From: Acanthococcus lagerstroemiae
Lineage: Eukaryota > Arthropoda > Insecta > Hemiptera > Eriococcidae
Direction of reading: 5' to 3'
Length of the DNA: 64,000 nt
Assembly (NCBI GenBank): GCA_031841125.1
Contig: CM063112.1
Span: 22,284,603 to 22,348,602 of the forward strand
Shown one piece after another: positions 20,995-29,363 of the stretch. Position numbers and translations under genes: made by a program. The notes under the pieces were generated by a model. That model was given only the letters and a program-made list of their open reading frames with translations, was not told where the DNA came from and searched no databases. Every line of letters begins with the position of its first letter. Within the stretch, counting starts at the first letter, position 1.

Positions 20995-22443
20995 TCAGAG
21001 ACAAAACTTGACTTTCAGTTTGGGGGGTAGGATAGGTGGAGAAGGAAAATTTGTAAACAAACATTTGTTTTAAACTAAAAATTCGCTGACAAATTTTTTT
21101 TTAATTTACAAATTTGCTGATTATTTAATTAACATTAATATTTTTCAATTGAAAAAAAAAATAATAATAATAAACAAACAAACGTTCTCAGAAAATGAAA
21201 AATTCAAATGAACAGTTTCAAAATTTGTCGACTGCCAAATTATTGGGCTTGGGGACGTACCGAAAAGGGGACAGGGGGCATCTTACACCCTCCCCTCTCC
21301 TGTAGAAACTTTTCACTCAGCAGTTGGGAAAATTTACCGTTTCAGTCAGGCGAGTTGAAAAAATCCAACAAGTTAAAAGTGTTTTTTTTTTTTTTTGCTT
21401 TTTGATATTTGAGAATTGAACTGGGAAGTTGGAAAAACCCAGCAAGTCAAAACAAAAGATTTTTCTTCTTTTGCATTGATACTTGGGAATTTTGAGTTGA
21501 GTCAGTTGAGACTTTCACAATTTTTACTCCCCCATCCCAGAAAAACTATTACCCCCCACAGTTTCATTCCTACAAATGCATATTGGAACCTTATCCCCCA
21601 AGCACTTACATTTGCGCACATGAACATACTCTAATCTGAGAGGGTAAGCTGGAATGATGTTAGGAATACTTGAGAGGAACACACAACTTTCTTTACACAT
21701 TAAGATGCTCGTTATTTACTCTTGGTGATATTGTTTTCTGAATTTCCACCGATTCGTCTGCTAAATTGGTTCCAATAGATGAATAAATAAAAAATAAAAT
21801 AAAAAACTTACAAAGTTTCAGGTTAATTGGATGTTAGAGGAATTCGTGCCACAAGTTCCTTTTTTCGTTCTTATGGGGGAAAAAACGGAGTTTTGACTTT
21901 TATTCCGGATTAACTTTCCCGCCTTTATTCATCAGGACCAAAAGCCCGTAATTTAAACAATAGAATATTTGCTATCGGATTCAGCTTGTGACACTGGAAA
22001 ATAAGTCTTTTGCTTTCAACTTTTAGACTTTAATAAGATGTTCAACTTTCCCAAATTTCAGGTTCTACGGTCAAACAAAGAATCTAGTAAAACCAGAATA
22101 GCCATTGAAATTCGAAATTCAACGTTTGCTACCGACTTTCACATTTTCGAAATGTCTTCCACATTTCAGTTTGTTTTCAGCCTTTCAGATAACGTTCGAT
22201 ACTCAGCTTGAAACCTTCGGCTTTTGACTGACTCGTCTCTGACAGGAGTCCAGGGTACTCCATTTTCAGATACGAAGTTCGACTTTCAGTTTGGGGAGGT
22301 GGAGAAGAAAAATTACAAAAACGAACAAACAGATATTCATAAAAAATGAAAAATTCAAATGAACAGTTTCTAAATTTGCCGACTGCCAAATTATTGGGGG
22401 GGGGGGGTCCAACTCCCCACACCTCGCTATAGTTTTTCGCCCT
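20995..22443 (-). mobile_element. Composite dispersed repeat, right (inverted) copy
   Basis: Inverted relative of 2,880-5,580 with the blocks in the same order and with no insertion at the position matching 3403-4435 (here near 22,020). It ends near 22,443 with CTATAGTTTTTCGCCC. It carries its own insertion, a CAGGGACGTACC-family MITE at about 21,251-21,550, placed inside the TTATTGGGG / CCCCACAGTTTC part. Non-coding. Confidence 0.65.
21251..21550 (+). mobile_element. CAGGGACGTACC-family MITE nested in the composite repeat
   Basis: Starts GGGGACGTACCGAAAAGG and ends around CAGAAAAACTATT, with the family interior between (GCAGTTGGGAAAATTTACC, GATACTTGGGAATTTTG). The right terminus is decayed. 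Confidence 0.6.
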
Positions 22444-24847
22444 TAGCCTTCATTATACATATCATTCATTTTACATTATATTTACTTAACTAGTTGGCCC
22501 TTTATGTTGAGCATAGGCCTCCTTCAATCTGGCCCACTCAAGCCGGTCATATGCTACTCTACGATACAGCTTGTTTATTTAACATTCTTTCAATTTGCTT
22601 CCCATCTTGCTTTCCGTCTTCCCTTTTTCCTCTTTCGGTATGTTATCTAATTAGTTGCTCTTGCTGTCCTCCTCCGCATCCCATTCTTGCCACATGTTTA
22701 GCTCAATCCCATTTCAATCTTTTCACTGTTTTCAAACAGACTAACTTTTCCTTGAGCTTCCTCTTAGTTACCATTAATTTAATTTAATTATTTAGTTCTA
22801 CATCAGGATGTCTACTTTTTTCTGAGGCTAAAATTCCCTGACTTTTCCATAACATCCATTTTCCAACTTTTTCGTGACAAATAGGCATGTAGGATTATTT
22901 GTTTACAATACAATTTTTTCGAAAGACTTTTTTCCAATGTGTACCTATACGCAATTATTAGTCAAGTTGTGTACCTTTTGGACGATGTTTTTCTGGGTAC
23001 GAGGTTTCCGGTATGTAATACAACACATTTGTGAGGAACCACTCTGACCACCAGATGTTGCCACTAACTAATTTTTTTGGATTAAGCACTTTTTGAAATT
23101 AAAGTCTCTACATTATACAGTGTTTCGCTTTTCTCTCTCTTTTTTTGTGTGGGGGGGGGGGGGGTAACAATTGTGGAAAAATGAGAAAAATGAAAATCAC
23201 GATGGGAAATGTTATTTTTTCAACTTTTTCCCGTGGAGAGGGAGTAGAAGGGGATATTAGCCTGCAACTGTTACGGTGTTGGCCTGCAGAACTGATTTTC
23301 CCCGTGACCTGTTGTCTGGTTCCATTCCGCTCCTCTCTGAGAGACATGGTTGAAGAGGCTTGAGCCTAACTTTGCTTAGCGGCGTTAGCCTCGTTTCAGA
23401 AATTAGGCTGATGGAGATATACACACCATATTTAAAAACTTATAATATTCAGTGCTATCTACCATGTTGGCCAGAAGACCTGACAAGGACATTATTTATG
23501 TACCAATTTGGTAAAAGTATATATTTGCACGCACAAAGAGAAAAAAAAAAAAAGATCTTGAATTCCGTGTCTTGCACAAGTAATCTACAAAGCATACCAA
23601 ACGATGTTAACATCCCCGAAGAAATAAAAAAGCAATTATAAGTCGCGATTTTATCAAATGTAAACTAGAATACCCCCGAGAATATTCTCGTTTCTCGACC
23701 AATATGCAGATTTTCGACCAGAGACAAAGAGCCAACTCGCCCACAACGACGATATTAGTTTTCATCCTGACACGACGACCTCCAGTTTTATTTATTCCCT
23801 TCAATCGTTGTTATATTTGAGGAGTTCGCCAAGAAGGTTATCAACTTGAAAGTGTTTAGCAGGACAATTACAACTGGCTACCTCCGGCTATAATTTCCAT
23901 CTTTCACGCTCAGGTATTCTCGCTCAACTAAGCAATTAAACAGTTGAGCTCGTCAAGTTCCAGGAAATAAATACTACACTCCGGAGCTTCTTCGCTTTCA
24001 TCACATCACACCGATAATTCGAAACCGAACTTTAATTTTAGGAATAGTGCCCCTCTTCCATGATTATACATAAATGTCATAAGTCAATGCTGCCCCCCCC
24101 CCAAAAAAAAAGTCTTATAAAAATATTAGTATCTTGTGTACTTCTCGTCGCGCCGAACTGAACTCGTGTTTGCTGCGGTCACTGAACACCCAAGTACCAG
24201 TTTTGTTGGTTGTAATTTCGTTTTCGTTTACAATTGATCTTCCCAGTGCCTACGTAGCAAAATGATGCGCTATTTTACATCATCGTTGCGTGCCCGATGC
24301 GTAATTATTCTGTCAAAATGTCAACGATTTTCAGGGAGTAATTAAAACTCCAACTTAGACGTGATTCACGGTGAGACGAACGCGTATTTTCAGTCGTCGA
24401 TGTGAGACAATTTGGGATACCTGGTACCTACATCGTGTAATAGAATGCATATTCCGTTCAAGTATACCCATATGGCTGTAAGAAACATAAATTTACATGG
24501 AAATATCAACCACTGAATTCCTTTCAGGAGGGGGGGGTACAGTTTTCGAGCGTGTCGGGGGGAGCGTTACGGTTCTCACTCAAGTATACTCATGACAGGC
24601 AAAGGGGTACTAATAACATGACTGCAACGTTGAATAAATTGAGCTTCAATTTCTGTGTAAAACATATCCTGTTTGAATTTCACATACGTATAATTACGGG
24701 TTGTATGAAAATTAATCATACAATATGTACGATGTATTTGGTTGTTATCTCGACTATCTTGATCCTGAGCAGAGGCTCATAACTCTCTCGCTCTCTTGTT
24801 CTCGTGTCGTCAGTAGCAATATATTAGTATCAAAATTAGGTTGCACT
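22444..24847. other. Intergenic, nothing recognised
   Basis: No supported gene. It contains a diverged CAGGATGTCTAC element end (22,806), G13 and C10 runs (23,152 and 24,094), and a less AT-rich patch at 24,130-24,420 that could be a promoter or exon but has no provable structure. An open frame at 23,360-23,641 is unrecognised. Confidence 0.35.
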
Positions 24848-25013
24848 CATAGTGGCGTAGCCGGACCTGGTATGAAGAGGGGGGGGGGGAATCGTTTCAC
24901 ATTTACAACATTACAGGTCTAATACTTTTACGATTACCAAAATAAATCTTTTTTTTTACATTTTCAGCTGATGCCAGGGGGCAGACACCCCCACCCTCGT
25001 GGTTACGCCCCTG
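24848..25013 (+). mobile_element. hAT-like MITE, CAGTGGCGTAGCC family, perfect 8-bp TSD
   Basis: Left end CATAGTGGCGTAGCCGG, right end GTGGTTACGCCCCTG. It is flanked by a perfect 8-bp duplication GTTGCACT at 24,840-24,847 and 25,014-25,021. The interior (AATCGTTTCACATTTACAAC) matches the 7,672 copy. Confidence 0.8.
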
Positions 25014-25139
25014 GTTGCACTTACATTTCCTGATTTCTCAAGATTTCTAACAACTCAATCATTCCATTGTACGTGTACACCTTGATTTGTCCAGGCAAAT
25101 TAGATCCGCATGGAGGAAATGAAAACAATTTTCGCAAGC

Positions 25140-25400
25140 AAACATTTTATGAAAAAATGTCTCAGTGATTCTGAAAAAAGTATAAAATATATCGGAGAAT
25201 CTGAAAAATCTTTGAAAAGTCTCGAGGCTTAAGATAGTGTTGGCTGAGTCCACAAGCTCTGTAAAGAATCTTAAACATGGCTTAAAGTATTAAAACAATC
25301 TAAACCATAGCAAGAACCTTAAAGAAAACACACAGTCATAAACAGTATTGAAGAGGTTTGAACACGTTGAATCAATTTTCGAATCATCAGGCTATACTGT
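25140..25400 (+). repeat. Inverted relative of the array at 19,500-19,740
   Basis: GTGATTCTGAAAAAAGTA, AAAAGTCTCGAGGCTTAAG and GAGTCCACAAGCTCTGTAAA are the inverse of phrases at 19,560-19,690, in matching order. No coding. Confidence 0.55.
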
Positions 25401-25525
25401 AACGAAATTCGCACTAAAAATGCACGAGATATGGAATAATGACGTTTATCCCGCATGAAAACACCACAACACTAAGCACAGTAGCAAAATCGCTTTGAAA
25501 ACGCACAGTTTATCGCATACAAAAC

Positions 25526-25760
25526 TTAGACAGCCTCCAGCATGTCCACTTTGGCTCCTCTCAAGTTGACAACCAACGTTGTGGCCTTCGTCGCTTCGTC
25601 CCAGCCATTGCTGGCAGCCGCTGCCTCGAAATGGACGAGGTAAGTCTCCCAGGAATGCTGACTATCAAATGTTGACGGTTTCACTTTCACAGAGCCACTA
25701 CCACTCCACGGCGTTGGAACTGTTTGGCATGACTGACAACCTAGAGCCTAGTATCTCTTT
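25526..25760 (-). pseudogene. Ty3/gypsy-like gag remnant
   Basis: On the minus strand a single frame reads through VKPSTFDSQHSWETYLVHFE and then NGWDEATKATTLVVNLRG. This matches the typical start of a retrotransposon gag domain, with the pattern P-x-F-D-G-x-x-x-W-x-x-Y-x-x-x-F-E followed by N-x-W-x-x-x-x-K-A-x-x-L-x-x-x-L-R-G-x-A. The frame hits a stop at 25,526-25,528, soon after the residues VDMLEAV, and no capsid C-terminus, zinc knuckle or pol follows, so it is a dead fragment. Gag normally extends hundreds of residues further. A plus-strand reading with a donor at 25,639 was considered and is weaker. Confidence 0.6.
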
Positions 25761-25769
25761 TACTCGCTA

Positions 25770-26007
25770 ACCTAGTCTAGCTTCTTATATTATAGAAATA
25801 GAAACGTTTCTGACAAAGCGCCGTGTGTGCATGTGCATACTCAAAACTTGGCACCTGACAATCTCTTTTTCAACAGACATCAAAAATACAATAATTCCTT
25901 CTCTGTCTTACTAAAGGAGTCAGGTGTCTAAAAGGATGAAATGGTTTCTATTTACTACCCAATTTGACATTTTCTGGAGGGATAAAAAATATAATGTGAC
26001 AAATATA
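25770..26007. other. Left border region of the virus-like block
   Basis: No terminal inverted repeat or target-site duplication could be found between this region and 33,041-33,120, so the left limit of the virus-like insertion is uncertain. Confidence 0.3.
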
Positions 26008-26256
26008 TTAGAGTTTTAAATCATCAATAGGGAGATCAGAATATTTCACATCCCTTTCCACCATTCTTGATAAGTCACTCAAAAGTGTTACAATATTTAT
26101 TATCATTTTACTATACTGATTTCTTTTAGATTTTGGTAAACTTTTAATTTCATCATCCATAATATCCATTAGAGTTCTAAATGTAGAATTTAATTTATCA
26201 ATTGGATTTTCATAGCTTGGTATGACAATTTTACAACCTTCCTCAACAACCTCCAT
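26008..26256 (-). CDS. Small paralogous protein of the virus-like block, copy 1 (82 aa)
   Basis: Diverged relative of the two proteins at 26,683 and 27,100, on the opposite strand. The shared plan is a start MEV, a proline near residue 27 (NPIDKLNSTFRTLMD), then LPKSKRNQYSKMIINIV and an LSRMVE segment at about residues 64-69. The N-terminus lacks the 10-residue acidic stretch of the other two. It is predicted to be a soluble, helical protein. LP-x-x-K followed by a hydrophobic helix is faintly like BESS-type motifs, but too weak to assign. The start is ATG in the context TATGTAAATGG, as in the paralogs. Function unknown. It is intact as a frame, unlike the polymerase. Confidence 0.6.
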   Translation of the reverse strand: MEVVEEGCKIVIPSYENPIDKLNSTFRTLMDIMDDEIKSLPKSKRNQYSKMIINIVTLLSDLSRMVERDVKYSDLPIDDLKL

Positions 26257-26381
26257 TTACATAGAATAAATTTTAAATAAGATTTTTTATTTTTAAACTG
26301 AACCTTGAAAATATGCATTGAACATAAACTATAGAAAGATGTTGAAAGGATTTCATTGATTATTCTTATAAAATTCATTAT

Positions 26382-26642
26382 CCCAATGTGCAAAACTGAA
26401 TTCGTAATTGTTACTCTGTTACAGTGGATGTGTAATAATATTTTTGTTACATTGTCACAAATATCAATAATTTAGTTACTGTGTAACAAAATATTACCAA
26501 ATCAGAGAAGAGCGAGTGTTGCGCCATCTGTTTTTTCCCATTAGGAAGATTCATGAACTACCCATTTTGCGACAGTGTAACAGAGTGGGGACTGTGTAAC
26601 AAAAAGTTTTGTTACAAACTTTTCCTTTTGCACATCGGGATG
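26382..26642. mobile_element. MITE inserted between paralogs, ATCCCRATG ends
   Basis: The left end is ATCCCAATGTGCAAAA and the right end is TTTTGCACATCGGGAT, a 16-bp inverted pair with one mismatch. GTTAC/GTAAC motifs fill the interior. The ends match a separate element at about 44,335-44,757 (ATCCCGATGCGAAA), so it is a host MITE that landed in the virus-like block. No clear duplication flanks it. Confidence 0.6.
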
Positions 26643-26682
26643 GTAATCTTTTAAATTGAACTTCAGAAAATTTTTCATGTAA

Positions 26683-27012
26683 ATGGAGGTCTACAAAGGT
26701 TCTTTAGTCAATAAAAATGAATTTGATTTTAAAAATATAATACCATATTTTAAAAATCCTGTTGCTAGAATAAGATCAAATTATGAAACTTTAATGGAAC
26801 CACTTTCTGATAAAATTCAACATTTACCCAAATCTAAAAAAATAAAATATACTAAATTTATGGTAAATATTATTGCTCATTTGAGTATTTTATCAGGAAT
26901 GGTTGAAAAAGAGATAGAAGATCTATATATGCGCCAGCAGAGCAGGCTTGTCCTGCGGATTCCTTATGATGATTTGGAATCTGATGTTGAAATAAATTAT
27001 AGATGGAGTTAA
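26683..27012 (+). CDS. Small paralogous protein of the virus-like block, copy 2 (109 aa)
   Basis: Near-twin of the protein at 27,100: both begin MEVYK and share NIIPYFK (residues 18-24), RSNYETLM, LSDKIQHLP and then a helical segment ending MVEKEIE, followed by ESDVEI near the C-terminus. The 84-bp gap between them and their common orientation imply tandem duplication. This copy has a 10-residue in-frame insertion after LY (26,929-26,958) that is strikingly GC-rich in a very AT-rich gene and contains a short hairpin (CAGGCTTGTCCTG). No known domain; charged, probably helical and cytosolic or nuclear. It is expected to be an accessory gene of the virus-like element. It is a complete frame from ATG to TAA. 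Confidence 0.65.
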   Translation: MEVYKGSLVNKNEFDFKNIIPYFKNPVARIRSNYETLMEPLSDKIQHLPKSKKIKYTKFMVNIIAHLSILSGMVEKEIEDLYMRQQSRLVLRIPYDDLESDVEINYRWS

Positions 27013-27099
27013 AAAATTAATGTTATCTTGAGTTTGATTTAGAATCAGGCATTTATATAAAGAAGAAGAAAAAAACTTATTAAAAATTTTTCTGTATAA

Positions 27100-27399
27100 A
27101 TGGAAGTCTACAAAGATTCTTGTGTTGATAAAGATGAATTTGATTTTGAAAATATTATACCATATTTTAAAGGTCCTGTTTCTAGGACAAGATCAAATTA
27201 TGAAACTTTAATGGATCCTCTTTCTGATAAAATTCAACATTTACCTGAAGATAAAAAGAAAAAATATAGTAAACTAATGATAAATATTATTTCTCACTTG
27301 AGTCTTCTATCTAGAATGGTTGAAAAAGAAATAGAAAATTTACATATTCCTTGTTACAATTTTGAATCTGATGTTGAAATAAAATATGTACGTAATTAA
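27100..27399 (+). CDS. Small paralogous protein of the virus-like block, copy 3 (99 aa)
   Basis: Tandem duplicate of the preceding gene with most positions identical, lacking its GC-rich insertion, so it probably keeps the ancestral length. The plan is an acidic start (residues 9-17, DKDEFDFEN), the central SNYETLMDPLSDKIQHLP, a hydrophobic helix (MINIISHLSLLSRMV) and an acidic tail. The ATG lies directly after TGTATAA, and TTTATATAAAG lies about 40 bp upstream. The gene ends 10 bp before the convergent 88-aa gene. Function unknown. Confidence 0.65.
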   Translation: MEVYKDSCVDKDEFDFENIIPYFKGPVSRTRSNYETLMDPLSDKIQHLPEDKKKKYSKLMINIISHLSLLSRMVEKEIENLHIPCYNFESDVEIKYVRN

Positions 27400-27409
27400 A
27401 AATTAACAT

Positions 27410-27676
27410 TTATTCATTTTCTATTCCCTCATCAGCTTCAATTTCTGAGTTTGTATTTGACTCATTTATTATCTCTATAGTAGATTCATTTCCTGATTCA
27501 TATCCAAGATCACGTTTGTAATAATCTAAACTAGCTTCAAAATTTCTCCTGGCTAGTCTTATAATTTCTCCATATATGCTACTGTAAAAATTAATTTCTC
27601 GAACATTTTGCATTTTTAATATTTTGAATTGAAACATATTACTTATATTTTTATATTTAATTTTCAATAATTTCAT
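27410..27676 (-). CDS. Hypothetical acidic-tailed protein (88 aa)
   Basis: Open frame on the minus strand just downstream of the polymerase remnant, in the same transcription direction; 27 bp separate them. The first half is basic (MKLLKIKYKNIS), the middle has EIIRLARRNFEASLDYYKRD, and the last 30 residues are strongly acidic and Asn/Ser-rich. No domain recognised. It could be a real accessory gene of the block or a chance frame in AT-rich DNA; its position and ATG start favour the former only slightly. Confidence 0.4.
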   Translation of the reverse strand: MKLLKIKYKNISNMFQFKILKMQNVREINFYSSIYGEIIRLARRNFEASLDYYKRDLGYESGNESTIEIINESNTNSEIEADEGIENE

Positions 27677-27703
27677 TTTAAAATGTCAAATTGTCCCAGC
27701 AGT

Positions 27704-28490
27704 TCAGTACCCATATGGTATAGTACCATAATTAGGTAAGATTACTCTCTTATCATACTCAGATTTGAACTTTTGGGTCTCCAATTTGTTTACTAAATTT
27801 TTAGTTTTTGTGTCCCTAGTTATTTTATTGTAAGTCAAGTCTATAGAAGTCTGTTTAAGTTCATTCATATTTTCCTTAATTAGTTTTATCATTATATTAC
27901 CATTCACCTTTTCTAAATTTTGATAGTTCAATGTAAACGTTTTTATTTTAGTTACACTTTTACCTAAATTAGTTTCATAATGATAACTTTTAGGACCTGT
28001 TGATGCCCACAACTTAATATATTCATCCTTTTTGAGCTCATCTGTCCACTCTCCAAGCATATCACCTGTTTTGACAGTATTTTCTCCATCATCAAAATAA
28101 ACTAGAGAATCTGTATCACCAGAAATCACAGCCTCACCTAATTCATCTAATTTTTCATACAATCTTAATCTAGCATTTGCTGTTGTGAATAAAGCTATAT
28201 AAATGTTAGTACTAGTATTATTCTGAACATAGTATTCCTTAAATTTATAACTCATCTGTACAGTCTCTTCTGTTAGGTAATTTACATTTATATCAATTAA
28301 TCTATCATCTAGTAATATTTCATAAAACCTTTGTACACTAGTCACATACTCTGTTTGACCCATATTTTGTCTTTGACCAAACTTTCTCCACAAACTATTC
28401 AAACATATTTTGGCTGCAGCTCTTCTACCTAGATTTACTTTAATCTTTTCAGGATCCAAGTCAATACCCATTTTTTCCTTTATAATATAC
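27704..28490 (-). pseudogene. PolB remnant, C-terminal palm/thumb
   Basis: A clean frame that starts by chance at an internal Met. From about residue 18 it matches the family: MGIDLDPEKI, motif B with K41 and N45 (KICLNSLW), motif C SGDTDS with Asp139 and Asp141, the KxY-like box GPKSYHYE (179-186) and the usual ending YDKRVILPNYGTIPYGY. Motif A (D-x-x-SLYP) is absent because of the deletion at about 28,485. The enzyme therefore lacks one of its metal-binding aspartates even though this piece is uninterrupted. Confidence 0.85.
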
Positions 28491-29363
28491 AGTGTTAGTA
28501 TTCTCATCAAAACCATCAACTTTTGCTCCACAGATCATTTGTTCACCACCTTTTAAAAAAGCATGTTTTATATTAGGATTTTCGAGACTATTTAACCAAC
28601 TTATAGATTGTTTTGAATATTTTTCTTCTATAGGTTCATCTACAACAGCTATAGTATCTTGCCATATATATTTAGATCTATAGATAGCCATACAGACACT
28701 CGCAATAGTCAAATATTGAAAAGGATCTATATTAGCTATTTCTAGAAATTCTTCCCTAAATTTTAAACAACCCTTTCTCAAAATATCTGCATCTGACCCA
28801 CAATATTCTACAATTTTTTTCTTCATATCAAAAATATAATTTTCTTGAACTCTTTGTAAATACCATTCTAAAAATTTTTCCCTAGCCTCAGGTTTCATTT
28901 GATTATAACAACAATACTCTTTATTAGGGATTGGACCAACATAATTCTCATTTTCTTTAGTATTAAATAAATGTGGAAAGTACCCCTTTTTCAATTCAGT
29001 TAATCCAAAAGTTTTTGGAAAATCACTCAGAGGTCCATCAACAAAATTACAACTATCAATAATTTTTAAATGTATACCAGGTATTTCCAATAGCATAAGT
29101 TTTGTTCCATTATAAATTGTATAAGGTTTGAGGGTATTTTCAACACAATATTTTAAAATGAACTGAGAATCATAACCTTTTGCATAATGCGCTATACACG
29201 CGTGTACTCTTTATGCTCTTTTGATATCAACTATCTACAAAATTCCTCGTTTGTTTCAAATTTATATTCATTACCTTTAAAATCATGAACAATTACTAAA
29301 TTGGGTATATGAATGAATGAATCCCTGTTTCCTGTTGAGCCTCATAATCAAAATATACTTAGG
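28461..29363 (-). pseudogene. PolB remnant, exonuclease domain
   Basis: Starts with the ExoI motif FDYEAQQE (about 29,330-29,353), which lies in a different frame from both the piece before and the piece after. PNLVIVHDF follows, a stop near 29,230, then the ExoII motif AHYAKGYDSQFIL (about 29,157-29,195). A clean 211-codon frame (28,461-29,096) comes next with DFPKTFGLTELKKGYFP, characteristic of this polymerase group, and ExoIII YCGSDADIL. The frame ends just after NTNTVYY, where relatives continue with a conserved Cys/His stretch that is missing here. Confidence 0.85.

Noticed and set aside
25570..25640. A plus-strand first exon starting at ATG 25,541 with donor ACGAG|GTAAGT
   Set aside because: The minus strand over the same bases gives a clear retrotransposon gag pattern, a better explanation.
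28492..28683. A plus-strand 63-codon frame opposite the polymerase
   Set aside because: It is the antisense shadow of the exonuclease piece.
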